Source: Bacteroidales bacterium (GTDB lineage: Bacteria; Bacteroidota; Bacteroidia; Bacteroidales; F082). Taken from it: a stretch of 33,470 nucleotides of DNA. Positions 16,437 through 24,724 of the stretch are shown one piece after another; positions within the stretch are counted from its first letter, which is position 1, and every line of letters begins with the position of its first letter. The stretch is taken from the NCBI GenBank assembly GCA_018399335.1, contig JAGYNM010000012.1, positions 1 through 33,470 of the forward strand, in the 5' to 3' direction. Under the pieces are notes generated by a model, which had not been told where the DNA came from, ran no database searches, and saw only the letters and a list, made by a program, of their open reading frames with translations. The position numbers and the translations under genes were made by a program.

Positions 16437-18134
16437 CTAGGCTTGTTTTTGAATCACTGCATCAACTTTTTCCAGAATGCGTTTTTCAGCAGTTTCAGCC
16501 TCCTGCAAAAGCTTTGCACCCTTCTGAACCATTTGATCGGCAAAAGCACGATCATCTATGCCGGCAGCATTTATTTTCACATTCAAAAAAGCGCCGTTCA
16601 CAGCTGCTTTGGCACAAATGGCACCAACACCTGCATCAGAAACCGAGTTGGGATTACCCTGTTCGGCCATGGCCTCAATCAGCTCCATAGATTCGAGACT
16701 GAGCGTCATCACTTTAAAAGGCACTTCTATGGCATACTTTGAAGCAGCTTCGATGGCTTCTTTTCTGTCCAGTTTTTCTGCATCAGTCTTTTTAGGCAGG
16801 CCAAAAGCATCCATGATTTTATTGAAGGCATTGGTATCCTCATCAACCATAAATAAAAGCTGATCTTTGATTTTTTGACCTTTCTCGGCCCAGTCGGAGA
16901 AAAGCTTCCAGCGATCGTCCCAACCTCTTTTGTGCGATGATAAATTGGCCACCATCGTTGCCAGTGAAGCACCCAAAGCACCCAAATAAGCCGAAACAGA
17001 GCCGCCACCAGGTGCAGGAGATTCAGAAGCAGTTTCGTGCGCAAAACCAGCAACGGTAAAATCAACCAGCTTTTTATGACCAGCGTCAGCAGCAAGTTTG
17101 TATTCAATAATTTTTTCGTGCGGATCGAAAGGCTTCAATTCATCTAAACCCATTGATTTCACAGCAATTTTGATAAGCTCTGCCTCATCCACACCTAAAG
17201 AACGTTGTTGTTTTTTGAGGAAGTATTTTCCGGCATCTGTTAGTGCTTTCAATGGAATCAAACCCACAAGTTCCGAACCTGTAACCCTTATTCCGCGTGC
17301 TTCCGCTTTGCGGCAAACCTCATCGAAAGCTATGTGGACAGGAGTAATTCCAATGTTTGTAAGGTTCATCGAAATCTGAGCCACACCATATTCCTCAATA
17401 AACCAGCCAATGGCTTTCACGGATTTCAGGCTGCCGGGAATATACACCTGTTTGCCATTTTCGTCTTTCACAATCTTACCGGTGATTGGGTTACCTTCCC
17501 GCTTTACGCGACCTCGTTCGCGCACATCAAAAGCAATGGCATTGGCACGACGCGTTGAGGTAGTATTCAGATTCACATTAAAAGCCACCAGAAAATCGCG
17601 GGCACCAACAGCTGTTGCTCCGGCTTTTTCGTTTAATTTAACCGGACCAAAATCAGGTTTCCATTCAGGTCTGGTGAATTTCTCAGCCAAACCTTCGTAT
17701 TCGCCAGCGCGACAGTTTGCCAGATTTACACGCTCAGGTTTGAAGGCAGCATTTTCGTAGCAATAAACCGAAATATTTAACTCATTGCCAATGCGTTCAG
17801 CCAGTTTACGAGCAAATTCTACCGTTTCTTCCATGCTGATATTTGCCACCGGAATCAAAGGACAAACATCAGTAGCTCCCATTCGCGGATGCTCCCCTTT
17901 ATGCTTGCGCATATCAATCACTTCAGATGCTTTTTTCACAGCAAGAAAAGCTGCTTCTATCACCTGCTCAGGTTCGCCCACAATGGTCACAACCGTTCGA
18001 TTTGTGGCTGCACCCGGATCAACATCCAGCAGGCTAACACCTTCTACGCTTTCAATTTGGTCAGTAATTTGTTTGATGATGTGCATATCGCGTCCTTCAC
18101 TAAAATTAGGAACGCATTCTATCAGTTGCTTCAT
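16437..18134 (-). CDS. ftcD: Bifunctional glutamate formimidoyltransferase / formimidoyl-THF cyclodeaminase
   Basis: The protein has 565 aa, the full bifunctional length. The N-terminal transferase domain (about 1-300) starts LIECVPNFSEGRD and has the signature HKGEHPRMGATDVCPLIPV with the catalytic His. After a linker, the C-terminal cyclodeaminase domain (about 355-565) has ASESPAPGGGSVSAYLGAL and VDEDTNAFNKIM. It moves the formimino group from formiminoglutamate to tetrahydrofolate, then releases ammonia to give methenyl-THF. This is the last step of the histidine degradation branch that yields glutamate. The gene lies 20 nt downstream of hutI. HutH and HutU are not in the window. Confidence 0.95.
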   Translation of the reverse strand: MKQLIECVPNFSEGRDMHIIKQITDQIESVEGVSLLDVDPGAATNRTVVTIVGEPEQVIEAAFLAVKKASEVIDMRKHKGEHPRMGATDVCPLIPVANISMEETVEFARKLAERIGNELNISVYCYENAAFKPERVNLANCRAGEYEGLAEKFTRPEWKPDFGPVKLNEKAGATAVGARDFLVAFNVNLNTTSTRRANAIAFDVRERGRVKREGNPITGKIVKDENGKQVYIPGSLKSVKAIGWFIEEYGVAQISMNLTNIGITPVHIAFDEVCRKAEARGIRVTGSELVGLIPLKALTDAGKYFLKKQQRSLGVDEAELIKIAVKSMGLDELKPFDPHEKIIEYKLAADAGHKKLVDFTVAGFAHETASESPAPGGGSVSAYLGALGASLATMVANLSSHKRGWDDRWKLFSDWAEKGQKIKDQLLFMVDEDTNAFNKIMDAFGLPKKTDAEKLDRKEAIEAASKYAIEVPFKVMTLSLESMELIEAMAEQGNPNSVSDAGVGAICAKAAVNGAFLNVKINAAGIDDRAFADQMVQKGAKLLQEAETAEKRILEKVDAVIQKQA

Positions 18135-18154
18135 GAGATTATTTTTTTTATTAA

Positions 18155-19408
18155 CTAAAATTTTCCTTTTATCATTGTTTTTTCGGCCTTATTCACACCA
18201 TAATAATAGGGCATATAAGCCAGGTTATCCATTGGTGTGGTAATGATCAGGTTGGCCTGCTTGCCAATTGAAATGCTTCCTGTTTCTTCACTCAGATCCA
18301 TCGCATAAGCTCCGTTGATTGTACAGGCATTTAGGCCCTCTTCAGGAGTTAGCCGGTATAAAATACTCGCCATACTCATAATCAGTTGCATATTTCCCGA
18401 GGGCGATGAGCCGGGATTAAAATCAGAAGCCATGGCAACAGGCAAGCCAGCATCAATCATTTTGCGCGCAGGAGCATAGGGCATATTCAAGAAAAATGCT
18501 GCGCCGGGTAAGATAGTTGGCATGGTGTCGGAATGAAGCAGGGCAGCAATTTCCTCATCTCCGGTATATTCCAGGTGATCGACTGACAGGGCATTATACT
18601 TCACACCCACCTGAATTCCGCCTGAATAATCGAGTTCGTTGGCGTGAATCTTTGCTCTCAGGCCGTATTTCATGCCAGCATTGAGGATACGATCGGTATC
18701 GTCAACGGTAAAAAAACCTTTATCGCAAAACACATCCACATAATCTGCCAAATCTTCGGCAGCAACCATCGGAATCATTTCATTGATAACAACATCGACA
18801 TATTCTGCTTGACGGCCGCGATACTCCAAGGGAACAGCATGCGCACCCAGGAAATTAGCTTTGATGGTAAGCTCGCTTTTTTCTTTTAACCGACGGATTA
18901 CACGGAGCATTTTCAGCTCTGATTCAGTAGTTAATCCATAACCACTTTTAATTTCGACAGCGGCAGTTCCCATTGCGCGTATTTCATCCAAACGTGGCAA
19001 AGCCTCCTCAAAAAGCTGATCTTCTGATATTTCCTGCATCTTTCGGGCAGAATTCAAAATCCCTCCTCCCCTTTTGGCAATCTCTTCATAGCTAAGTCCG
19101 TTTATTTTATCCACATACTCCAGTTCACGCGAAGCGGGATAAACCAAATGGGTGTGACTATCACAAAATGCCGGAATTACCAGACGACCACTTGCATCAA
19201 TTTGAAATTTTTGAGACACCTTGTTGCGGATTTCAGGAAATCGTTCATCATCCATACTGCCAAAATCGGCAATTTTGTCATCTTTGGTCAAAAGCCAGGC
19301 ATTGGAAATAGTATTCACTTTGGCCATTTCGGAACCACGCAGCAATAGTTTGTTATCTACATCAATACCAATGAGTTCTTTTATGGAATGGATTAAATAT
19401 TGGGTCAT
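18155..19408 (-). CDS. hutI: Imidazolonepropionase
   Basis: The protein has 417 aa of the amidohydrolase superfamily. HutI hydrolyses imidazolone-5-propionate to formiminoglutamate, the third step of histidine degradation. Metal ligands are visible in CDSHTHLVYPASRELEY (H85, H87), in KIHANELDYSGG, and in ASDFNPGSSPS (the metal Asp). The SVDHLEYTGDEEI block carries the conserved His. Its product is the substrate of FtcD encoded directly downstream, so the pair is a functional unit. A promoter box lies 23 nt upstream, so hutI is likely the first gene of this transcript. Confidence 0.96.
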   Translation of the reverse strand: MTQYLIHSIKELIGIDVDNKLLLRGSEMAKVNTISNAWLLTKDDKIADFGSMDDERFPEIRNKVSQKFQIDASGRLVIPAFCDSHTHLVYPASRELEYVDKINGLSYEEIAKRGGGILNSARKMQEISEDQLFEEALPRLDEIRAMGTAAVEIKSGYGLTTESELKMLRVIRRLKEKSELTIKANFLGAHAVPLEYRGRQAEYVDVVINEMIPMVAAEDLADYVDVFCDKGFFTVDDTDRILNAGMKYGLRAKIHANELDYSGGIQVGVKYNALSVDHLEYTGDEEIAALLHSDTMPTILPGAAFFLNMPYAPARKMIDAGLPVAMASDFNPGSSPSGNMQLIMSMASILYRLTPEEGLNACTINGAYAMDLSEETGSISIGKQANLIITTPMDNLAYMPYYYGVNKAEKTMIKGKF

Positions 19409-19431
19409 TTGTTAAGGTTTCGGTGAAAAAA

Positions 19432-19439
19432 CAAAAGTA
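19432..19439 (-). promoter_or_regulatory. -7 box TACTTTTG of hutI-ftcD-marC
   Basis: Minus-strand TACTTTTG fits TAnnTTTG and ends 23 nt before the hutI ATG at 19408. No clear -33 element is seen, which could mean activator dependence. Confidence 0.55.
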
Positions 19440-19515
19440 GTGCTTTCCCCTGAAATGGCAAAAGCAAAACAACTTCAATCCTATGAGCCAAATGGAAAGA
19501 AATAAGTAGGGAGAA

Positions 19516-19935
19516 TTATCTGGTACCTACGATCAAATGCTTGAGCAGACTGGCTTTGTGTTCATCCGTCAGGCATTCCATAATCCTTGTCTTGAATTTC
19601 CAGCAGGTCATTTGTCGTTTATCAAAAATGCGGCTTATTTCGTAGGTTGAAATATCAGGTTGTTTGCATACCGTTTCTGCCAGTTTTACCGCTTCTGTAA
19701 GTGGAATTCTGCAACGATGAAAAACCGTATGCGCCGTAGCCGATTCCTCTGTTTTGCATTTTGTGCAGCGACGGGAGTATGGCTTTTTTCCAGCACAATA
19801 GTGATCGTGACCGCATTTGCGACATGCAAAACCATCAGCCCACTTATACTCGGCCAACACCTGTAAAATAGCAAGCTCAGGATTTTCTTCCGTATCTTTC
19901 CATTCCTTATTTATAGGTGTTTTAACACTTGTCAT
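19516..19935 (-). CDS. IS1595-type zinc-ribbon/HTH protein without a transposase catalytic domain
   Basis: The protein has 139 aa from the ATG at 19935. A longer frame to 20031 would start upstream of the predicted transcription start, so I reject it. The zinc ribbon is FACRKCGHDHYC followed by SRRCTKCKTEESA, then ATAHTVFHRCRIPLTEAVKL and an HTH-like segment STYEISRIFDKRQMTCWKFK. This order is that of the N-terminal region of IS1595-family transposases, but the DDE nuclease domain is absent and the ORF ends cleanly. No inverted repeats or target duplications bound it. I infer a domesticated DNA-binding protein, possibly a regulator of the divergent thioredoxin genes; a transposase remnant is the alternative. 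Confidence 0.7.
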   Translation of the reverse strand: MTSVKTPINKEWKDTEENPELAILQVLAEYKWADGFACRKCGHDHYCAGKKPYSRRCTKCKTEESATAHTVFHRCRIPLTEAVKLAETVCKQPDISTYEISRIFDKRQMTCWKFKTRIMECLTDEHKASLLKHLIVGTR

Positions 19936-20028
19936 GATAACATTTTTGACGCTTAAACGTTTATTTCGTAGCTGTTTTGTTTTTGAAACAATAAGATTCA
20001 AAAACGAAATTTGGAACAATATTTGCTG

Positions 20029-20036
20029 CAAAGTTA
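20029..20036 (-). promoter_or_regulatory. -7 box TAACTTTG of the zinc-ribbon gene
   Basis: Minus-strand TAACTTTG fits TAnnTTTG exactly and gives a leader of roughly 85-90 nt before the ATG at 19935. Its -33 region falls within the 25-nt repeat at 20044-20068; no good TTTG is present there. Confidence 0.55.
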
Positions 20037-20043
20037 AAAATAT

Positions 20044-20068
20044 TAGTGATATTTAAGCGATTTAAAAT
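20044..20068. promoter_or_regulatory. 25-nt repeat, copy 1: candidate shared redox operator
   Basis: This 25-nt segment is the exact reverse complement of 24725-24749. Its core, TTTAAGCGATTTAAA, has TTTAA/TTAAA half-sites around a 5-bp centre. It lies between the divergent -7 boxes at 20029-20036 (minus) and 20079-20086 (plus), covering the -33 region of both promoters, and ends 52 nt before the thioredoxin ATG at 20121. Confidence 0.6.
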
Positions 20069-20078
20069 AAAAAACTAT

Positions 20079-20086
20079 TACTTTTG
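20079..20086 (+). promoter_or_regulatory. -7 box TACTTTTG of the thioredoxin pair
   Basis: TACTTTTG fits TAnnTTTG and lies 34 nt before the ATG at 20121. The 25-nt repeat ends 10 nt upstream, so a bound protein would contact the -33 region. Confidence 0.6.
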
Positions 20087-20120
20087 CCGCAGATTTTAAC
20101 GATAAACACCACATATAACT

Positions 20121-20603
20121 ATGATCAGAAAATCTCTTTTACTTTTTGCTTCTTTTATTGTGCTCATGACAGCTTGCAGCAGCACAACGGGTAAGCAAAC
20201 AAATAATGACACCGCACCCAAAGTTGAGGAAGAAGTTTCAGGTAAACCAATCTATCTGACCTATGAAACCTTCCTTGAAAAAGTATGGAATTTTGAAGAA
20301 AATCCACAAAATTGGGTTTATGAAGGCGAGTTGCCAGCCGTGATCGACTTTTATGCCGATTGGTGTGCACCTTGCCGCAAAGTAGCTCCCATTATGGATA
20401 AACTAGCCAAAGAGTATGATGGAAAATTGCACATTTATAAAATTGATGTGGATGACGAGCAAAAACTAGCTGCCGTTTTTAGGGTTCAAAGTATTCCTTC
20501 GGTATTATTTACGCCAGTAAACGGACAACCGATGATGCAGGCAGGAGCGCTCACCGAAGAAATGTATCGTCAGATTATAGACGAAGAACTCGTAAATAAA
20601 TAA
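20121..20603 (+). CDS. Thioredoxin-fold lipoprotein (WCAPC)
   Basis: The protein has 160 aa. The N-terminus MIRKSLLLFASFIVLMTACS is a lipoprotein signal with Cys19 as the likely lipid anchor; no acidic export signal follows the Cys, which favours a periplasm-facing location. The thioredoxin domain (about 48-160) has DFYADWCAPCRKVAPIMDKL (C83, C86) and the cis-Pro motif RVQSIPSVLF. It probably reduces or exchanges disulfides at the envelope. It is a close paralogue of the next gene, sharing ETFLEKV, IDFYADWC, KEYDGK and IYKID blocks, so the pair arose by tandem duplication with one copy gaining a lipoprotein signal. The 25-nt repeat lies upstream. Confidence 0.93.
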   Translation: MIRKSLLLFASFIVLMTACSSTTGKQTNNDTAPKVEEEVSGKPIYLTYETFLEKVWNFEENPQNWVYEGELPAVIDFYADWCAPCRKVAPIMDKLAKEYDGKLHIYKIDVDDEQKLAAVFRVQSIPSVLFTPVNGQPMMQAGALTEEMYRQIIDEELVNK

Positions 20604-20632
20604 TTTAAACACAACCTTTCAAAACATAAAAA

Positions 20633-20986
20633 ATGGAACATTTAACAAAAGAAACCTTTCTCGAAAAAGTATTTAACTACGAACAAAATAAAGAATGGAA
20701 ATTTGAAGGCGATCTGCCTTGTTTGATCGATTTCTATGCCGACTGGTGTCAGCCTTGTAAAATGGTTGCCCCAATTCTGGAAGAACTTTCCAAAGAATAT
20801 GATGGAAAAATCAACATCTACAAAATTGATACTGAAGCAGAAAACGAACTTGCCGGTGCTTTCGGAATCCGGAGTATTCCTTCACTGCTTTTCTGTCCCA
20901 AAGACGGACAACCACAGATGGCTATGGGCGCGCTGCCAAAAGACACTATGAAAAAAGCCATCGAAGATGTATTGCTAAAGAACTAG
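20633..20986 (+). CDS. Cytoplasmic thioredoxin (WCQPC)
   Basis: The protein has 117 aa with no signal peptide. The active site is DFYADWCQPCKMVAPILEEL (C39, C42) and the cis-Pro motif is GIRSIPSLLFC. The N-terminal extension (ETFLEKVFNYEQNKEWKFEG) is shared with the upstream lipoprotein paralogue and is longer than in E. coli TrxA. It starts 29 nt after the upstream stop and is followed by a strong intrinsic terminator, so the two thioredoxins form a two-gene transcript. The thioredoxin reductase at 25218 is the likely electron donor. Confidence 0.94.
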   Translation: MEHLTKETFLEKVFNYEQNKEWKFEGDLPCLIDFYADWCQPCKMVAPILEELSKEYDGKINIYKIDTEAENELAGAFGIRSIPSLLFCPKDGQPQMAMGALPKDTMKKAIEDVLLKN

Positions 20987-21009
20987 ACAACAAAACATAG
21001 CATCAAAAA

Positions 21010-21040
21010 CCGTTGAAAAATGATTTCAGCGGTTTTTTTT
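21010..21040 (+). terminator. Intrinsic terminator after the thioredoxin pair
   Basis: A 9-bp stem, CCGTTGAAA with TTTCAGCGG (one G-U pair), and a 5-nt loop are followed by eight T residues. It begins 24 nt after the thioredoxin stop. Confidence 0.85.
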
Positions 21041-21062
21041 ATGTCCGCTAAAACAGGATTTG

Positions 21063-21070
21063 TAGCTTTG
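21063..21070 (+). promoter_or_regulatory. -7 box TAGCTTTG of the WbqC gene
   Basis: TAGCTTTG fits TAnnTTTG and ends only 7 nt before the ATG at 21078, predicting a leaderless or almost leaderless mRNA. Confidence 0.55.
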
Positions 21071-21077
21071 CAAACCT

Positions 21078-21716
21078 ATGAAAGGACTGTTTTCAACGGC
21101 GTACTTCCCTCCTGTGAGCTACTTTGGCGCATTAATAAAATGTACTGAAATTGCACTTGAAGCTGAAGAAACTTACATCAAGCAAACCTATCGAAACAGA
21201 TGCATAATTCTGAGTGCAAATGGCTTACAAAACCTAATCGTACCCATCAAAAGACCTGAAGGCAATCATTCGAAAACCAAAATTATTTATCCTGATTACA
21301 GCACTAACTGGCCTGTTCAACATTTACGCAGCCTGCATGCGGCCTACAAAGCATCGCCCTATTACGACTATTACATTCCCTATTTCGAGCAAATTTTATT
21401 AAAAGAATGGGATACGCTCCTTGCTCTCAATCAAGCAGTGATTAATGAAATAATGCGGTTGTTAAAGATTTCTATTTCACTTTCAATCACAACTACATTT
21501 GAAAAAAAACCGGAGCAGTTCGTTGATTTCAGGGCCTTTTACAATCCCAAAAAACCTTCCTCCCCCGAATTGTTTAATGATTATTATCAGGTATTTGGAG
21601 AAAAATTTCCATTTCAACCCGATCTCAGTGTGATAGACTTATTATTCAACGAAGGCCCGCAAAGCCTTATCTATCTTCAAAACCTCAAGCTTCCTAATCC
21701 GGATAAGCAATCCTGA
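21078..21716 (+). CDS. WbqC family protein
   Basis: The protein has 212 aa. It matches the WbqC-like family common in Bacteroidota: LFSTAYFPPVSYFGALIKC at the N-terminus, then YRNRCIILSANGLQNLIVPI, WPVQHLRSLHAAYKASPYYD and YFEQIL. In polysaccharide clusters WbqC-type proteins are linked to amino-sugar modification, but stand-alone Bacteroidota copies have no established role. No signal peptide is present. Its own promoter lies directly upstream, after the terminator of the thioredoxin pair. Its 3' end overlaps that of the convergent PgpH gene by 23 nt. Confidence 0.85.
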   Translation: MKGLFSTAYFPPVSYFGALIKCTEIALEAEETYIKQTYRNRCIILSANGLQNLIVPIKRPEGNHSKTKIIYPDYSTNWPVQHLRSLHAAYKASPYYDYYIPYFEQILLKEWDTLLALNQAVINEIMRLLKISISLSITTTFEKKPEQFVDFRAFYNPKKPSSPELFNDYYQVFGEKFPFQPDLSVIDLLFNEGPQSLIYLQNLKLPNPDKQS

Positions 21717-23784
21717 CGTGATAAATATTCATCAGTTTTTTCTTCAACACTTTTTTTACGGTATTGATTTCCTTTAAAGTGATGTTGGCATTTACAAACT
21801 GATTGGTTTCCATCTGTTTATTGATGATATTCTCAATCAAGTCGTTAATTTTTTGTTCTGTTGGGTTTTTTATACTTCTCGAAGCAGCCTCAACGGAATC
21901 GGCCATCATCACAACAGCGGTTTCCTTGGAAAACGGAATTGGCCCATGATAACTAAAATCGCGTTCATCCAGGGTTAAGCCGGGATTTTGCCGTTGCTCC
22001 ATAAAGTAAAAATACTCTACCCTGCGATTACCATGATGGGTTCGGATGAAATCGATAATCTGCTCAGGAAGCTTTGCCTTTCTGGCCTTTTCAATTCCTT
22101 TCCGAACATGATCAATAATAATCTGTGCACTTTCGGCAAAAGATACATCGTCATGAGGATTATAGCCTCCCATTTGATTTTCAATAAAATAAACCGGATT
22201 GTCCATCTTTCCAATATCGTGATACAAAGCACCTGTGCGAGCAAGCAGCGTATCGCCTCCAATTTCGTACAGCGCCTCTTCCGAAAGATTAGCTACCTGC
22301 ATGGAATGCTGGAAAGTTCCCGGAGCTTTTTGCGCCAGTTGTCGAAGTAAAGGCGTGTTTGTATTACTCAGCTCAAGTAAAGTAAGATCGGTAATGGTGC
22401 CAAAGATGCGCTCCAGAAGATAAATCAAAGGCAAAGCCAACATTGTAAATAAGGCGCTAAGCGTAAAAGCTCCTATTTGCTGCCAGTTGGCCGCGGCAAG
22501 ATTGCCTTCCTGAATAAGTGTAAAACCAGTGTAAACAAATAAATAGCCTACTAAAATCAACACAGAAGTCCTGAAATAATAGATTCGTTTGTTGTGATTT
22601 ACGAGTCCAAATAAAACTACAAATCCGATAACCAGCTGCAACAGCAAAAACATAAAAGGATTTGGAACAACCAAACCCAAAAGGATAATCGTTAAAAGAT
22701 GCACCATCATGGTGATGCGCGTATCGAAAAATGTAATCAGGATAATTGGTAGCAATCCGAATGGCATCAGGTAAATCAAAACAGGTTGCTTATCGAGAAT
22801 AAAAAAGGAAGGCAATAAAATCAACAACATTAGCAACAAGATCATATTGATTTTCTTAAGCTGATCAAAAACATCCGGACGAATGATTTTCAAGAAGAAA
22901 AACAAAGCCATCATTACGGCCAGCACCAAAATAATCTGCCCGAGCAAGAGCGCATTTTGTTCCGAACGGGTTCCTATTCGCTGATCATAAGCCTTTTGCA
23001 ATGAGCTTAAAACATTATAATTCTCCTCATCAACAAGTTCGCCCTCCGAAATAATCAACTCATCTTTTTGGATTATTCCACGTGTTAAAGAAATACCATC
23101 AAGAATAGATCTGCGCTCTTTTTGGGTCATTTCCTCGTCGTAAAAAACATTCTGCACAAAGGCTTTACCCAGCTTTTCGGCAAAATTTTGCTTCAAATAA
23201 TTTCCATGCTCCGACAAATAAACCTGCGCACTATCATAAGCCGACTTCAAGGTATAAAAGTTATGGAGTTCGCTAACATTCATCACTTTATCGCTTACAA
23301 CATTCAATTTATCCTGTGCCTCTAAATTCTCAAGCACCGGATGGTAGGCCAGGATGCCTTTCTGCTGAATCGAATCATAAATTTGAAGCAACAACTCCTT
23401 ATCGCCAGCCTTTAACGAATCTTGTGTTTCATCAGCACTAAAAAGGTAATCAAGTTGTTCTAGTAAATTCATTCGCGCAGCCTCAGTAACTTCCAGTTTC
23501 CTGACAAAATAGGGATAAACCGATTTGAGCAACTCCTCTTGCTCCTGTTTTAACAGCTTTTCCGGTTTATAAATGGCAAAATCAAAAGGGGCAAACAAGC
23601 TTTCTTTTTGCCAGGGTTTCCCTTTTTGAAAGTCGAACTGAAACTTTCCTTCGCGTGGAATTTGCCACACTATCAATGCAACGGCAATCAAGAAAACCGA
23701 AATTTTCATGATTTCGTAATAGCTGTGACGTAAAAAACTGATCCATTGTTTGATCATAAGCGAAGCCTTGAATGATGCAATCAA
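21694..23784 (-). CDS. PgpH-like 7TMR-HD membrane phosphodiesterase
   Basis: The protein has 696 aa. After an N-terminal membrane anchor comes an extracytoplasmic 7TMR-HDED domain (about 50-270), then seven membrane segments (about 275-460), and a cytoplasmic HD domain. HD motifs are FQHSMQVANLSEEA, LYHDIGK (H522, D523), NPHDD, and IRTHHG. In Firmicutes this architecture defines PgpH, which hydrolyses cyclic di-AMP to pApA; the same role is inferred here. Start alternatives at Met10 (23757) and Met26 are possible because the first residues are weakly hydrophobic. A degenerate -7 box TACTTTCG lies at 23803-23810 on the minus strand. Confidence 0.9.
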   Translation of the reverse strand: MIASFKASLMIKQWISFLRHSYYEIMKISVFLIAVALIVWQIPREGKFQFDFQKGKPWQKESLFAPFDFAIYKPEKLLKQEQEELLKSVYPYFVRKLEVTEAARMNLLEQLDYLFSADETQDSLKAGDKELLLQIYDSIQQKGILAYHPVLENLEAQDKLNVVSDKVMNVSELHNFYTLKSAYDSAQVYLSEHGNYLKQNFAEKLGKAFVQNVFYDEEMTQKERRSILDGISLTRGIIQKDELIISEGELVDEENYNVLSSLQKAYDQRIGTRSEQNALLLGQIILVLAVMMALFFFLKIIRPDVFDQLKKINMILLLMLLILLPSFFILDKQPVLIYLMPFGLLPIILITFFDTRITMMVHLLTIILLGLVVPNPFMFLLLQLVIGFVVLFGLVNHNKRIYYFRTSVLILVGYLFVYTGFTLIQEGNLAAANWQQIGAFTLSALFTMLALPLIYLLERIFGTITDLTLLELSNTNTPLLRQLAQKAPGTFQHSMQVANLSEEALYEIGGDTLLARTGALYHDIGKMDNPVYFIENQMGGYNPHDDVSFAESAQIIIDHVRKGIEKARKAKLPEQIIDFIRTHHGNRRVEYFYFMEQRQNPGLTLDERDFSYHGPIPFSKETAVVMMADSVEAASRSIKNPTEQKINDLIENIINKQMETNQFVNANITLKEINTVKKVLKKKLMNIYHVRIAYPD

Positions 23785-23892
23785 AATTATCGAATATTAC
23801 TGCGAAAGTAAAACATTTTATCTAGCTTAGCAGCACCAATATCCAGCTAAACATTATGATTCATCTCATTCTGACACAATAGATAGCAAAAT

Positions 23893-24675
23893 ATGGAAAA
23901 AACTGGAATATGTCTTTTAAGTATGGTGCCTATGCGGGCACTGGCATCTGACAAATCAGAAATGGTGAGTCAGGTTTTGTTCGGAGAGACTTATAAAGTA
24001 CTCGATGTCAAGGTTAAATGGCTTTTAATTCAACTACATAGCGATGGTTATGAAGGCTGGATCGATAGCCTGCAACACCATCCACTTTCAGAAGAAACAT
24101 GGCTCACCTATCGGGATGAACCAGAAATGGTGCTTACTTCAATGACTGAAAATATCCTGATAGCAACAAGCAGCAAACTGATGCTTAGCTATGGAAGTAT
24201 CTTTAAGGAAACATTATTGAAACTATTTCCGGATTTGATAAAGAATTTCCCAATAAAGGAATTTGAACCAATTCCAAGTCATTTTAATGCCGACAAAATG
24301 ACAGCAGCTGCCAAAAAATGGGAAGGGACAAGCTATTTATGGGGCGGAAAAACAGTTTTAGGTGTTGACTGCTCTGGTTTTGTGCAGCTTTGTGCCAAAA
24401 CTGCCGGCTATCAGCTTTTCAGAGATGCCAGCCAACAAGCAGGACAAGGCGAAATAGTTGATTTTCTGGAACAAGCAGAACCTGGCGATCTGGCATTCTT
24501 CGACAATGATGAGGGGCAGATTATCCATGTAGGAATCATCATTTCGCCCGGAAATATCATACATGCCTCAGGTTCGGTTCGTACCGACACGCTGGATCAT
24601 CATGGCATCTACAACAAAGGTTTAAATAAATATACCCATAAATTAAGGCTAATCAAGACCTTAAAATCTCTATAA
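23893..24675 (+). CDS. NlpC/P60 (C40) cell-wall peptidase with SH3-like N-terminal domains
   Basis: The protein has 260 aa. The C-terminal NlpC/P60 domain (about 133-255) has the catalytic Cys in GVDCSGFVQLC (C160), His in IIHVGIII (H212) and the third residue in NIIHASGSV (H224). The N-terminal half reads as bacterial SH3-like folds (VPMRALASDKSEMVSQVLFG; GYEGWIDSLQ). Such enzymes cleave gamma-D-Glu-diamino-acid bonds in muropeptides. There is no signal peptide and the SH3 fold begins almost at Met1, so the protein may act on recycled muropeptides in the cytoplasm, as proposed for similar leaderless enzymes; this is inference. The gene stands alone between PgpH (divergent) and the second 25-nt repeat. 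Confidence 0.9.
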   Translation: MEKTGICLLSMVPMRALASDKSEMVSQVLFGETYKVLDVKVKWLLIQLHSDGYEGWIDSLQHHPLSEETWLTYRDEPEMVLTSMTENILIATSSKLMLSYGSIFKETLLKLFPDLIKNFPIKEFEPIPSHFNADKMTAAAKKWEGTSYLWGGKTVLGVDCSGFVQLCAKTAGYQLFRDASQQAGQGEIVDFLEQAEPGDLAFFDNDEGQIIHVGIIISPGNIIHASGSVRTDTLDHHGIYNKGLNKYTHKLRLIKTLKSL

Positions 24676-24724
24676 ATCAAGAACCAGCTGTAATTTTTCA
24701 CTTCTTTTGGTTTATTTAGAATTC

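Noticed and set aside
19516-20031. An intact IS1595 insertion sequence
   Set aside because: Only the zinc-ribbon and HTH-like part is present; there is no DDE nuclease domain in the neighbouring frames and no terminal inverted repeats around it.
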